Source: Drosophila miranda
Lineage: Eukaryota > Arthropoda > Insecta > Diptera > Drosophilidae
DNA length: 64,000 bases
NCBI RefSeq assembly: GCF_003369915.1
Contig: NW_022881614.1
Span: forward strand, 930,001-994,000
Direction of reading: 5' to 3'
Shown here: piece after piece, positions 43,864 to 55,863 of the stretch
How positions within the stretch are numbered: the stretch's first letter is position 1
How the letters are laid out: the number at the start of each line of letters is the position of its first letter
Notes under the pieces: generated by a model
What the model saw: the letters and a program-made list of their open reading frames with translations, nothing else
What the model was told of the DNA's origin: nothing
Database searches by the model: none
Position numbers and translations under genes: made by a program

Positions 43864-46734
43864 TACCAGTACAGGACGACGATCAGGAAACGACCCCTGC
43901 GCACGCAGAGTAAAAATGCGCGCAGAGCATTATTAGCCTCTGTTATTAGTAATATCACTGACCTACGACCCTACACCAATGTCACTCTGTTTGGCAAGAC
44001 GATAAGTGGATTAATGGACACAGGCGCCTCAATCAGCTGCCTTGGGGGTAAATTTGCAGAAGAGTTAGCTCGAACAAACCCTGAGGTCAAGCCGGTGAAG
44101 TCAGCCGTGCGAACCGCAGATGGGAAAAAGCAAGTTATTCTAGGTAGGATCTCCACACTCATTTGCTTCCCTTCGTTTGCCGAAAAAGGATTAGGAAAGA
44201 CAAACTGGCTTACACATGACATAGAAATTTCAGAGACTCGGCCCATAAAACAACGGCACTACGCAGTGTCGCCTACAGTCGAAAAATGTATGTACGAAGA
44301 ATCAGATAGCCCGTGGTCTTCCCCGGTAGTAATTGTGCGTAAGCCAGGTAAGGTTCGCCTTTGCCTTGATAGCCGGAAAGTTACCGGAGTAACAGTCAAA
44401 AATGCTTACCCTATGCCCCTCATTGATGGCATTTTAAGTAGACTTCCAAAAGCGCAGTTCATTTCAAGCATCGATCTTAAAGATGCTTACTGGCAGATTC
44501 CGCTTACTCCAAGGGCTCGGGAGAAGACGGCTTTTGCTGTGCCTGGGAGGCCGCTATATCAATTCACGGTGATGCCGTTTGGTTTATGCAATGCCCCACA
44601 GACCATGTCCAAACTGATGGATAAAGTTATCCCACCATCTTTGCGAAATGAGATTTTCATTTATCTCGACGACTTATTGGTGATTTCGGAGTCCTTCGAG
44701 AAGCACATGTCCGTGTTGAAAGCGCTGGCCGACCGACTGTCTCAAGCTGGACTGACGATAAACGTAGAGAAGAGCAAATTTTGCCTGAAGGAAGTGAAAT
44801 ACCTGGGCCACGTGATAGGGTATGGGATGATACAAACGGATCCCGAAAAAGTTGCTGCTATTCGGGAGTTTCCAGTGCCTCGATCGGTGAAGCAAGTGCG
44901 ACGACTTTTGGGAACCACTGGATGGTACCATAAATTTATTAAAAACTATGCCGGAATTGCTGCCCCAATATCAGATACACTAAAGCAACGTCGATCGTTT
45001 GTATGGACCAACGAAGCGCAAAGGGCGTTTGAAAGCTTAAAAGACCAAATGTGCGAGGCACCAGTCCTACATAGCCCCGACTTTACCATTCCATTTGCCA
45101 TTCATTGCGATGCCAGCCACACCGGAGTTGGCGGCGTGTTAATGCAAACGGATAGCGATGGTAATGACATCCCAATCGCATTCATGTCTCGCAAGCTGAA
45201 TCAGTGTCAGCGAAACTATTCAGTCACGGAGAAAGAGTGTTTGGCAGCCATAATGTGTGTGAAGAAGTTTCGAGCTTATGTGGAAGGACACGAGTTCTCC
45301 ATCCATACCGACCATGCATCATTGAAGTGGCTAATGTCACAATCGGACCTAAGTTCTAGGTTGGCAAGATGGGCTCTCAAATTGCAGGGGTTCAACTTCA
45401 AAATTTTCCACCGCAAAGGTAGCCAAAATATTGTCCCAGATGCTCTGTCGCGGGTGCACACCGAAGATCTATCGGCATTCAGCTGCGATGGATTGGTAGA
45501 CCTGCAGTCTGATTGCTTCAAGTCGGCAGAATGTTTGGAACTGATTCGAAAAATTAAAGGCAACCAGACACAGGTGCCAGACATTAAGGTGATCGATAAT
45601 CTCATATATCGGCGAGCAGAACACGCGGCTGCTGATCAGATCGCTGACGACCTGTGTTGGAAGCTGTGGGTTCCAACGGAGCTGGTGTCCGATGTACTAA
45701 AACAGAGTCACGAACAGTCGCTAGCAGCTCATAGCGGCATTAATAAAACGTTGGAGAGAGTTCGACGTTATTATTATTGGCCAAGTTTAGTAACCGATGT
45801 GAGAGCGTTCATAAACAGCTGTTCGGTCTGCAAGTGCACCAAGTACCCGAATCGTTCGTTACGACCCCCATTAGCTCCAGTGAAGGAAACTCAACGAGTG
45901 TTTCAGAAGTTGTTTGTGGATTTCCTGGGTCCGGATCCACGAAGCAAATCCGGAAATAGCGGTATCTTCGTTGTTTTGGACCATCTTTCAAAATATCCGT
46001 TTTTAAAACCCGTAAAGAAATTTACAGCGGAGGCGATAACTGGATTCATGGAAGAGGACCTATTCCATTGCTTCGGGGTACCCGAAGTGGTTGTGTCCGA
46101 CAATGGAGTACAATTTAAGTCCCATCACTTCAATTGGCTGTTGAAAAAGTACAATGTGCAGCATTTTTATACGGCTGTGTACGCACCTCAAGCCAACGCA
46201 TCGGAACGCGTTAACAGATCCGTTATTGCCGCCATTAAAGCTTACATCAAGCCAGATCAAACTAATTGGGATGAGCAGCTTAGTTCTATTAGTTGTGCCT
46301 TACGATCTAGTCTGCATTCAGCTCTAAACGACAGCCCCTATCGGGTTGCATTTGGACAGCACATGATCACCAATGGAGACACCTATCAGCTCTTACGAAA
46401 TTTGCAGGTTTTAGAAGATCGTACCGAGAGTTTTGGTCGGGAAGATTCGTTTGATGTGATTCGACAAACAGCCCAACGAACAATACAAAAACAACCCCAA
46501 CGAAACGAACAGCAGTACAACCTTCGAAGTCGTGAAGTGGCGTTCAAAGTTGGCCAGGAGATCTACAGACGCAACTTTCAGCAGAGCAATTTCGTTAAAG
46601 GTTTCAGCGCAAAACTAGCTCCTACTTTTGTAAAAGCTAGAATAAAACGTAGGCTTGGTCACAGTTATTACGAGTTGGAAGATCCCCAAGGTAGACTTAT
46701 CGGAAAATACCACGCTAAAGACATAAAGCCGTGA
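43864..46734 (+). CDS. Element A Pol: protease-RT-RNase H-integrase, open but internally shortened
   Basis: Continuous frame to the TGA at 46732-46734. Protease LMDTGASISC; reverse transcriptase with FIYLDDLLVIS (near 44660); RNase H region IHCDASHTGVGG; integrase finger (H-H-C-C, SGINKTLERVRRYYYW...CSVCKC) and core with FVDFLGP, VVSDNGVQF and ANASERVNR, so D, D and E are all present. Against element B, the protease lacks about 60 residues after GRIST (including the LGIDFW segment) and the start of RT lacks about 12 residues before PWSSPVV. Both losses keep the frame. An unspecified shift from gag is required. The protein may be partly defective despite the open frame. Confidence 0.82.
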   Translation, partial: YQYRTTIRKRPLRTQSKNARRALLASVISNITDLRPYTNVTLFGKTISGLMDTGASISCLGGKFAEELARTNPEVKPVKSAVRTADGKKQVILGRISTLICFPSFAEKGLGKTNWLTHDIEISETRPIKQRHYAVSPTVEKCMYEESDSPWSSPVVIVRKPGKVRLCLDSRKVTGVTVKNAYPMPLIDGILSRLPKAQFISSIDLKDAYWQIPLTPRAREKTAFAVPGRPLYQFTVMPFGLCNAPQTMSKLMDKVIPPSLRNEIFIYLDDLLVISESFEKHMSVLKALADRLSQAGLTINVEKSKFCLKEVKYLGHVIGYGMIQTDPEKVAAIREFPVPRSVKQVRRLLGTTGWYHKFIKNYAGIAAPISDTLKQRRSFVWTNEAQRAFESLKDQMCEAPVLHSPDFTIPFAIHCDASHTGVGGVLMQTDSDGNDIPIAFMSRKLNQCQRNYSVTEKECLAAIMCVKKFRAYVEGHEFSIHTDHASLKWLMSQSDLSSRLARWALKLQGFNFKIFHRKGSQNIVPDALSRVHTEDLSAFSCDGLVDLQSDCFKSAECLELIRKIKGNQTQVPDIKVIDNLIYRRAEHAAADQIADDLCWKLWVPTELVSDVLKQSHEQSLAAHSGINKTLERVRRYYYWPSLVTDVRAFINSCSVCKCTKYPNRSLRPPLAPVKETQRVFQKLFVDFLGPDPRSKSGNSGIFVVLDHLSKYPFLKPVKKFTAEAITGFMEEDLFHCFGVPEVVVSDNGVQFKSHHFNWLLKKYNVQHFYTAVYAPQANASERVNRSVIAAIKAYIKPDQTNWDEQLSSISCALRSSLHSALNDSPYRVAFGQHMITNGDTYQLLRNLQVLEDRTESFGREDSFDVIRQTAQRTIQKQPQRNEQQYNLRSREVAFKVGQEIYRRNFQQSNFVKGFSAKLAPTFVKARIKRRLGHSYYELEDPQGRLIGKYHAKDIKP

Positions 46735-46810
46735 CCATCCTAATACAGGTTAACGGTTTTCGTCCAAGCGTCTATCACCCTTTGATGTGATTAACACCAA
46801 AGTGTGATCT

Positions 46811-46823
46811 TGGCCAGGGGGAA
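46811..46823 (+). promoter_or_regulatory. Element A polypurine tract
   Basis: TGGCCAGGGGGAA immediately before the 3' LTR, the plus-strand primer position. Confidence 0.65.
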
Positions 46824-46824
46824 T

Positions 46825-49430
46825 TGGTAGTGGTCGCTTGTCGGGCGGATAGGAAAGCGTATTTGTGTTCTTCGCCTGAAAGTATGCCCGATGGTATTTG
46901 TACAATTTATATATTTATGTATATTATATATATAAATATATTTATATATATTATATTATTTGTACAAGTATATATCACACCTCACCGAGATACTTATTAA
47001 TTATTAAGTTTAGTCCCCATAGTTAGTGTATAGTTAGGTTGGCTTAATTTCTTGTTGTGGTGTTACATGTTAAATGTTCCTGGTGGTGGGGGGGCTAGCG
47101 CCACCTAGGGTTGACATTAAGAATATGCTTAAAAACGAACAAAAATCTCCCCACCATGTCCATAACCATTCAAGGTGAATGGCGAAGGATCGTGCAAAGG
47201 CAGATCCGGAGAACAAAATTTTTGTTGGTCAGTAGATCCGCCCAAATCTTTCTTTCTCCTCGTGGCCGTACAAGCATTCAGTTGCGCGGTGAGAAAAAAA
47301 AATAATAAAAATAAAATTAAACCGCCGTCAATAACCGTGGCGTGAAACCAAAGTGCACTCGATCGGGAAAAAAAGAACCCAAGAAAGCAGATTGGGCTCT
47401 AATCGAAAACGTGAGTACCGGCCTTCGACAGTGCTAGGAGCCTCGAAGTTCGATTTTCCGACTTTTTCTGTAGTTTCCGCTTGGAGGTGAGCAGCCCCAA
47501 CACAAAAAAAAAACACCTGGAGAAAGAAGGAATTAGCACCTCAACCCCATCCCCCTATTTTCGCAGTGCCAGTTCCAACCGGGTAAATATGTGCATGGAG
47601 TAACTGTTAGAAAAAGTAGCCTGATCAGTATTTTAAAATTCCACATTAGAATCGGCACTTAGTTTGGGAATTATCCAAAAGCTGCAGCCCGAGCTTTAAG
47701 CCCCCGCACTACGAACCAGCTGATCCACCAAGTCGCGGGCAGTGAACCTTGGGCTGCGCGAGACGAGGACAGCCGTCTGAACGGGCTTAGTGCGGCGAAT
47801 TGGCGTAACCGTTTCGCATTCAAAACCGGGCCAAGAAACGGAAACCGGTGCTTGCAGTCAGCGTAGGACCGAAGCCGCTTAAATGTTCCTACCGGGCGGG
47901 AAAAAAATAGTGCACCACGTGTGTACATAACCTCCCGGCGACCCATAGTGGTATCGCCTCTCTTGTTCTTCTCGTGATTCGGCCTAGCTGTTCCAAACAT
48001 TTATTTAAAGTGCAGTGGAGGCCAGTGATTGTCGTATGTGCACGTTAGTGTCATTATGTAGGATGAATGAAAACTGTAAGAGATGTGCTCACATACATAT
48101 GTATGTATACACCGCCCACTGAAAGCCACTGAGGCCAGTAAGATCCCACCGTGACTCGCATTCCCTTGAACCCCGCAGTCCGTTGATATGTCTGTTTTTG
48201 TGTAGTTGGATATACTTAGTGTTAATTGTAAAAAGAAAAAAAAAACAAAAAAAAAAAAACCCACCAACACATGGAAAGTTTGAAAAGGCATTTGATAAAA
48301 GTTTAAAAGTTTGAGCTTAAAAGCGTCCGCTCGGCCGGGTCTCATCCGCGAGCTTATGCCATGCAGCACGCGCTGTACGATTTTGTTTTTGGTTTGCAGG
48401 TAAAAGTTTAATGCACCCACACACAGCCACACGCCCAGCTACGAAAGATCTTTCGCCGCGGGAACACAAACAAAAACTGAGTGAGCTTTATAATATACCA
48501 ACAACATTACATTTTATTGCCTCCCAAAATTCCGGTAGCGTGGCAAAAGCTTCGTTCTTTTTTGCTAGAGCTGTTTGTCGGTCGTTGACTTCACACTTGT
48601 AAAGTAGTCACAGCTGATTGGCCTTCTGCCATTACAATGCGCTTGGTAAAACGAATAGTATGTCCAACTACTCCCTGAAGCCGATGTGCTGGGACATGTG
48701 TACCTATATTGCGCTATAGTATTATCTTTCTATTTAAGGAAAAATCATTAGTTTATATCTCACTATAAAATATCGTATATGCACTTATAACTATTTACAC
48801 TTATCGTATTTATTTATCTAAATATTCCCTAGTAATAATAGCTATATCTCTTGTGACGCTTTTCGTTCCTCCTTTTGTCCATTTAGCCTTGTCTTGGAGT
48901 TCTCGGTTAGTGTTTCTTTTTTCTTGTAACATGAGGGTATCTGAATATAGTTTCTAATAAAATGATTGTTAAGATGAATATGTACTAGACGTTACCGTAT
49001 TTGGGGGGAACCATGCCGCTCGTGAGCGAAATAGAATGACCAATACCGGACACTCCAGGGATCCTGATATTATTATTGGCTCTTTCAGGATCATGGTAGG
49101 GTGGGCGTGGCACGACTCCGTGCCAGCAAAACAGAGATGTCCGCCGCGGTGGTAGATCCCTACTCCTTCTCTGCACTATCTTTGCCCCACTATACTTTCC
49201 GTACCCCTAACTATCCTTTCCTTGTCTGTCCCCCTCCCATTCCCAAAAAGAGTACGCGAATTTTAATAAAATAATACCAGCAGGAGCGAAGCAACCTAAC
49301 TGGAGGGTTACCCCAAAGAACCCATCCCCATTTCCGACCAGAGACCAGCCGTGGAAGCGAGCGCGTACTCCTTCTCAGTTAGCCGACCACCAGCTTCATC
49401 GTGCGAAGATTCTCTTCGTTACTCGTTACA
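46825..49430 (+). repeat. Element A 3' LTR
   Basis: 2606 bp. Differs from the 5' LTR by a few substitutions and small indels (for example a GTAT duplication near 48103 and an extra AAAAGTTT at about 48300). Followed by the AGCG target duplication at 49431. Confidence 0.92.
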
Positions 49431-49434
49431 AGCG

Positions 49435-51130
49435 ATTCCTCAACAGGAGAACAGGAAGTCCACAAAAGGCAAACAAAAGCGTGCGGGAACGTTGAGAGTC
49501 GCAGCTAGGGTGCCTTTATCGGCACGATTTGCGCGCAAGTTTGTAAATTTTCTTGATATCCAGTAAATGTTTAGAGCTTCGCTTCAAAGTGGCTAGACGT
49601 CGCGCGTTTCGAAACGACTCTTCTTCTTCCATTTGATGATGCTCTTCTTTTGCGACCTACACATGTCTCTTGCATATATGCAATGTAAGATGAGTATGTA
49701 AAATATATGCATTTTGACGTAATATTGTAAAACATTGCATACTTTTGTATGCTTCTGGCCATGTCAAAATCGCGTAGAAATGCAATTTTGCGGCCCCGGT
49801 CCAGCCCCGATTCCTAATATCTATCCTGATCAGTATCGAATTTCCGATCGATTGGCATCAAAATCTAAATTTTTTCAAAAATGGAAAAAAGGCGTGTTTA
49901 AATGTGGATCACGGAGGTTTTTCACGCTGGCGCTTCCATAGGGCTTATATGAAAAAAAAGCGGCCAAGCTTGTCAACAGACGTACACATTTCCCCTTCGG
50001 AAGTCAACTTAGATAATTACATAAATATGTAGTTCAAATGTAGCGAATGTGTAGCTATCGCGTAATTAACATGTAGACAAATTAATTTGTTTTGTTTTTT
50101 AATATTTAAATATTTATTTAAAAATAATTCCATCTATCTGCTCGCTTTAAAATTGCCCATCCTATAGAAAATTTATTCGGCACCAATTATTTGTCTATTA
50201 CAAAAGTAAACTACAAACTTGCTATTATGCTCAGCTCCCTCCTTTCATTCTGGCTGCTTACTTGGAAAACTAGTCTTAGCTATTATTATTAGTTATTATT
50301 AGTTATCTAGAGGCCACTCGTTTTGGCAATGACTAGTTAGAAGATTGGTGAAACCTTTTGGGGAAAAAAGGCAGAGTGTGTGAGAGAAATGAATGAACAA
50401 TAAATTATAAAAAAAAAATAGTTTTGGGATTTTTAAATGAATTTGGCATCTGTACTTTTACTGCTTTACTTTAAATAAAACAAAAAATTATATAAAAAAT
50501 GCATTTTTGAAAAATTCCAGTAACATTTGATGTCCTTGTGGGAGAAATGGGTGCACCAGCCCCGTGATGCGAGTGAGGCTCTCACCTCTGGATTAATTAA
50601 ATTAATTTTTACATATATGAGCAGACTAATTTTCTAAACTCCTATTCAAAAATTTTAGCATCGAAAGTTGGAGTTTAAGATTCATTTATCGATTCCCCTT
50701 CACAGCATTTCCACAGAAGTCACCCTATAATCAATATTGCGAACCGAACTTAAATATAGATCAAAGTCACTGAAGCTAACGGTGTATAAGCAATGCACAC
50801 GGACAAGGAGTCGGAGGCAGACACGGGAGTCCCATGAGCCATTCGTTTGGGCGATATCAACGATTTAAAGGGTGCTTAAAGGGGTCCCCTCCAACCACAA
50901 GCAGTCAACAGGTGACGGATGACTGAGTGAATGGTTTAATTGATGGGTGGGTTTTTGGGTGGTTGGCTTTGGTTATCCGCCCACTGACCTTAAAATATAA
51001 TATTAAACACAAGGCATGCCTCGCCCCCTCTCTGGACAATCATTGATTGAGGGATTCATTTGTTTAAGGCCTTTCCGTTAAGTGAAATTCAACCAAATCT
51101 TGGTGCACAACAAAAGGAGACTTCTTGCAT
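49435..51130. other. Noncoding host region between element A and the LINE
   Basis: AT-rich sequence with no supported gene. An open frame crossing the LTR end (49351-49566) is a chance fusion of LTR and flank. Confidence 0.55.
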
Positions 51131-51457
51131 AAAGTGCCTCTGTTGAGTTCTTTCCATACATTCGTCGAAGACGGACGTGTCGCGCATTGAAGTTTCTAAA
51201 TAATCGCAAAGTGCATTCTGTGTGCTTATCTCGCACGAGAATCTATTTTTAGACACTGCGTAGCGGTGTCGGTAACACGAGAACAACAAAGAACAGTAAG
51301 CGAAGTAAGCTGTCGTACAGCGGGCAAGCTTTTGCCCTCGCCCTGCGCGCAGCCGCAAACGAAGGGCAACAAAAGCTCAACTTTTCTTAGCAGCAAGAAT
51401 TCTTGATGCTAGGCAATCACAAATTTGTAACAAGCAAATTTCGTGAAGTGCCAAAAA

Positions 51458-53143
51458 ATGGACGTAGACTCACCTGATCATTCCCAGCTTAGTGATAAGC
51501 TTTCAGCGACTGATAAGATGAGGAAAATAGCTGGTGCACCTGCAGAATTGCGTGCCAGCTTGGCTAAAGACCTATATAAGGCAATTGGAACGCCTAACTA
51601 CAATAGTAGCTTGATCGCAACGACTACAAGCACTATTACCACGAGCACACTATCTTTTTCAACAGGGAAATGTCCAGCGAATTACTCAATGGCAAATACC
51701 GTAACTGGCAGCATATGTTCAGTACCGAGCACCTCGAGAGCTGAGGCGTCTACTTCAAGCTTAGCCAAAAAAGTATCCCAAGGAAAAGATTGTACCTTTC
51801 AGATGCCGATGGTCTCTATTAGTAAAAAGCAAAAAAGAGCTGATAAAGTCTCAAAAACAATTCAAAAAAATACACACCCAGCTATTCCAAAAAATCACTC
51901 ATTCAAGGGCCGCCAAAATTTTACACCTGTTACTACCCCTTCAGTAGCACTTCTAAATAATCGCTATGCAGCGCTATCTGAAGAAGCTGAATCTGTCATG
52001 GAACTGGACGAAGAAGAGCAACATGGGCTAGTAGCAAACGAAGCTAGCAATGAGCAGCAGCCAAGCATAGTGCCTAAGCCTCCAGCTATTTGCGTGCCGC
52101 AAGTGAATAAAATGGACAAACTCGAAGATGCCCTCAATTCTGTAATTCCAGCTGATGAGTATGACATTCGCACATCCAGATTTGGAGTTTCGCGTATATA
52201 TGCAAAAAATTCCCAAGCTTTTCGAACAGTTATTGATATGCTGACGAAGCAAAACTGTGAATTCTGGCACCATCAGTTGAGAGAGGATACGCCGTACAGA
52301 TTGATTATTCGAGATATCCATCCAAATGTACCAAAACACTTAATTGAGCACACGTTCACCGACAAGGGTTTCACAGTCATGAACATCTACTGCCCCAGGA
52401 AGCCAAGCTGGCGTAATATTGAAATAAATGAAGAGGATGATCATGAAATAAATAACTTAAAAACAAGACAGAGTATGTTCTACGTGAACCTAAAGAAAAC
52501 ACCAAATATTGCAGAGGCACTTAAGATTACTCAAATTGGAAGGCACAGAGTAACAGTAATTAAGGCAAAGCACAGTAAAGAATTGGTGCAGTGCTTTAGA
52601 TGCCAAGATTTTGGACATACGCGAAACTACTGCCTTAAAAAGCCAGTCTGTGGAAAATGCTCTGGCGACCACTATACTGGATCAAAATCGTGCGAACTAA
52701 GTCTTAGTAACAAATCCATTTGTGCAAACTGCGGCGAAGATCACCTATCTAGCTATAAAAGTTGTTCAGTCCGAATTGAACTCAGCAAGAAGCTTAAGCC
52801 GACAGCCAGACTACCAGAAGATGAAATGCCTGCCAGTAGCAAAAATAAAAATCACCCAGTCGGATCGCAAGTCATCTCAAATGCCAATGTGAAGAGTGGG
52901 TTCTCCTATGCAGACATAACAAGACCGCGTGCAGAGAAAAATATTAACGTGAACACATTACATGACAGCTCCCGGTTGTTTAATGGTGCTGAAGATCAAC
53001 ATTTTAGTAGTAAATTCAAAATATTAGAAAAAGCTATAAACGACCTTAATAGTAGAATGGATCAAATGTTCAAACTAATACAGGATACGATGGAGGCAAA
53101 CAAAGCCTTCCGCGACCTGGTACAGAAGCTTATTTCAAAATGA
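51458..53143 (+). CDS. LINE ORF1: nucleic-acid-binding Gag-like protein
   Basis: 561 aa from the ATG at 51458. The N-terminal third is Ser/Thr-rich. A PRE_C2HC-type region (YRLIIRDIHPNVPKHLIEHTF) follows, then three zinc knuckles: CFRCQDFGHTRNYC, CGKCSGDHYTGSKSC and CANCGEDHLSSYKSC. This is the standard layout of Jockey-clade ORF1 proteins, which coat the element RNA. Its TGA overlaps the ORF2 ATG (ATGA at 53140-53143), implying coupled translation. Confidence 0.88.
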   Translation: MDVDSPDHSQLSDKLSATDKMRKIAGAPAELRASLAKDLYKAIGTPNYNSSLIATTTSTITTSTLSFSTGKCPANYSMANTVTGSICSVPSTSRAEASTSSLAKKVSQGKDCTFQMPMVSISKKQKRADKVSKTIQKNTHPAIPKNHSFKGRQNFTPVTTPSVALLNNRYAALSEEAESVMELDEEEQHGLVANEASNEQQPSIVPKPPAICVPQVNKMDKLEDALNSVIPADEYDIRTSRFGVSRIYAKNSQAFRTVIDMLTKQNCEFWHHQLREDTPYRLIIRDIHPNVPKHLIEHTFTDKGFTVMNIYCPRKPSWRNIEINEEDDHEINNLKTRQSMFYVNLKKTPNIAEALKITQIGRHRVTVIKAKHSKELVQCFRCQDFGHTRNYCLKKPVCGKCSGDHYTGSKSCELSLSNKSICANCGEDHLSSYKSCSVRIELSKKLKPTARLPEDEMPASSKNKNHPVGSQVISNANVKSGFSYADITRPRAEKNINVNTLHDSSRLFNGAEDQHFSSKFKILEKAINDLNSRMDQMFKLIQDTMEANKAFRDLVQKLISK

Positions 53144-55863
53144 ACAAGCTTCAATTAAAAATCGGATTATGGAATGCACGAGGGCTAGTCAAGAACATTG
53201 AAGAACTTAGACTTTTCCTTAATGCTAATAAAATCGATGTAATGTTGATAACAGAGACACATATGCGCCCTGGTCGGAGAGCATTCGTACCAGGATACGA
53301 TCAATATTACGCTGATCATCCCAGTGGAACATCGAAAAGTGGCTCTGCTCTGTTCATACGATCGTCCATTGCCCATACTCAGAACGAACCTATGTCCAGG
53401 ATAAACATACAAGTTGCCAGCGTGAGTGTGCCGACTAATGTTGGATGCATCAAGATCTCCTCAATATACCTGCCACCCAACCAACCTTGGAGTACAACTG
53501 ATTTTGAGCAACTTTTTCTTAGCCTGGGGAACAGATTCATCGCAGGCCGTGACTTTAACGCAAAACACCCATGGTGGGGTAACGTCAGATCATGCTGTCG
53601 AGGGAAGCGATTGCAAGAGGCCATCGTCAGTAGCACATGCGAAATCCTTGCCACTGGCGAGGCAACTTTCTTCTCATACAACACTCGCCTTACACCTTCT
53701 GCTCTCGACTTTTTCATTGTCAACGGGATTGCGCAAAACAAGCTGTCAGTCGAAACTAAATATGAACTCTCCTCGGATCACCTGCCAATTGTAGCATCAG
53801 TGTATCATTCTCCTCAAATCAAAACTATGAAGCAACAAATTCTCCCTCGAGGCTCTTGCGTTGAAGTATTTCAAGCCGAACTAGATAGTAGAATCAACCT
53901 CAACACGGAAATAAAAAGTCCCGATGATATAGAAGATGCAATCTCGATATTTATGAGAAACGTAATATTGGCTGCATCTTCTGCTGCGCCTGTAAACCAA
54001 TGTTCACCAAGCCAACGACGACAAGATACTCTTCCCCCAAGTGCCGTAGCTCTCCTGCGACTGAAAAGAAGAGTAAGAAGAGAGTATACGAGAACGGGTG
54101 ATACTCGAGTTCATCAAATCTACTTGAGACTATCAAACCGTTTGCAAAAGGTACTTGCAAAAGTCAAGCAGACGAGCATTGATAACATTTAAGAAAAAGC
54201 TGGCCCCGATGCATCTTTCAACTATACTCTCTGGAAGCTTACAAGCCGATTTAAAAGAGTAGTCATGCCTAAATCGCCAATTAAAAATCCAGCAGGCGGT
54301 TGGTGCTACTCCAGTCAGAAAAAGGCTGATATCTTCGCAGACAGTTTAGAGCAAAGATTTAAGCCATTTAATCTTACGTCTGCTGTTACACGAAGGGCCG
54401 TCGAGCTACAATTGGAAATGCCATTTCAAATGTCCTTGCCAGCAAGCCCAGTCACACTTCAAGAGGTGGTGCAGCAAATTAAGAAGCTGAAGGCCAAAAA
54501 ATCCCCTGGTGAGGACCTGCTGGACAACAGGACTTTAAAACTTCTGCCTAAAAAAGCGCTGCTATTTATAGTGCTGCTCCTCAACAGCATTCTTAGGATA
54601 GGACACTTTCCTACCTGCTGGAAGATGGCGCTAATCTCCATGGTACCTAAGCCAGAAAAACAACACACAGAAGTCGATGGCTACAGACCAATTAGCCTGC
54701 TCTCAGCGCTAGGGAAGATGGCGGAAAGAATGATACTGAACCGCATCATGCAGCTTGAACCTGTAAAGAAAAGAATTCCAAAGTGGCAGTTTGGATTTAG
54801 ACAAGGTCACGGCACGCCTGAACAACTTCATCGAGTGGTCAACTTCGCGCTTGATGCAATGGAGCAAAAAATGTATTCGGTAGCTGTGTTTATGGACATT
54901 CAACAAGCGTTTGACAGGGTGTGGCATGATGGCCTCCTCTTTAAGCTGAGAAACATATTGCCGCCGCAGCTATTCCAGCTGGTGAGTAGCTTTCTAATGG
55001 ACAGAAGTTTTAGAGTTGTTGTAAATGGAGCAAAATCATCGAAGCGCCCAATCTGTGCAGGCGTCCCACAAGGCAGCGTTCTTGGACCAACGTTATATAC
55101 CCTATATACAGCCGATATGCCTTCCTCAAGGGTAATAACTGGGTTGGACGAGGACGATGTGTTGATAGCAACCTACGCGGATGACACTGCAGTGCTGACC
55201 AGAAGTCCAAGCATAAATCTAGCTACGGAAGCTCTGCAACAATATGTGAGCAGCTTTGAGGTCTGGGCTCAGAAATGGAACATAGGCATCAACAGCAGCA
55301 AATGTGCTAATGTTACTTTTGCTACGAGAACACTTTCTTGCGGAGGCATTAATATGCTGGGCTCCACACTTACGCACAAGAGCTCGTACAAATACCTGGG
55401 TGTTGTACTCGACAGGTCACTAAATTTCAAAACCCATACTACCATGGTTCGACAGTCTGTGATGGCGAAAGCGGGAAAGATGGCGTGGCTTCTTGCACCA
55501 AGAAATAAGCTGTCGCTGTACAGCAAAGTCACGATATACAAGTCCATCCTCAGCCCCATATGGAAATACGCACTTCAAGTTTACGGCATCGCGGCAAAAA
55601 CCAACTTAAATAAAATTAGAGTTGCTCAGTCAAAAATTCTACGACGAATATGCAATGCTCCATGGTACATACGAAACAGCGACATCGAGAGGGACCTAAA
55701 GGTTCCCAAAGTGGGCGATGTTATACAATTACATGCAGCAAGGTACTTGCAACGACTTGGTGGTCACCCTAATGCGCTAGCCAGACGTCTAATTAACCCG
55801 CCAAGGAAAAGAAGACTAAAATGGAGTCATCCACTGGATCTCCCTACTAGATCCCTCCTATAA
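53140..55863 (+). pseudogene. LINE ORF2: endonuclease and reverse transcriptase with one internal stop
   Basis: N-terminal AP-type endonuclease (GLWNARGLVKNI, LITETHMRP, DFNAKHPWWG, SSDHLPIVA) then reverse transcriptase (YRPISLLSALGKMAE, QFGFRQGHGTPEQL, GVPQGSVLGPTLYTLYT, TYADDTAVLT). A single TAA at 54190-54192 (codon 351) interrupts the frame between the two domains, and coding continues in the same frame on both sides. In the endonuclease the usual G-G-D-[FY]-N-A-K reads GRDFNAK, an unusual residue next to the active site. Otherwise full length (907 codons). Confidence 0.87.

Larger units (their letters stand above)
10692..49430 (+). mobile_element. Element A: long-LTR Ty3/gypsy element split by nested insertions
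   Basis: Bounded by direct repeats of 2591 bp (10692-13282) and 2606 bp (46825-49430) that start TG and end ACA, and flanked by a 4-bp target duplication AGCG (10688-10691 and 49431-49434). This shows one insertion event. The internal part is divided: primer site and leader at 13283-13681, then about 28 kb of foreign insertions, then ORF1, gag and pol at 42182-46734. The two LTRs differ at only scattered positions, so insertion was recent. Kilobase-scale LTRs and this pol type recall the Osvaldo/Ulysses lineage; that placement is inference. No env-like ORF is present. Confidence 0.85.

Noticed and set aside
46735..46824. An env-like third ORF after element A pol, which would suggest an infectious errantivirus
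   Set aside because: Only about 90 bp separate pol from the LTR; no env is present in A or B.
49351..49566. 71-aa ORF at the right end of element A
   Set aside because: It starts in the LTR and ends in the flank; a product of the insertion border.
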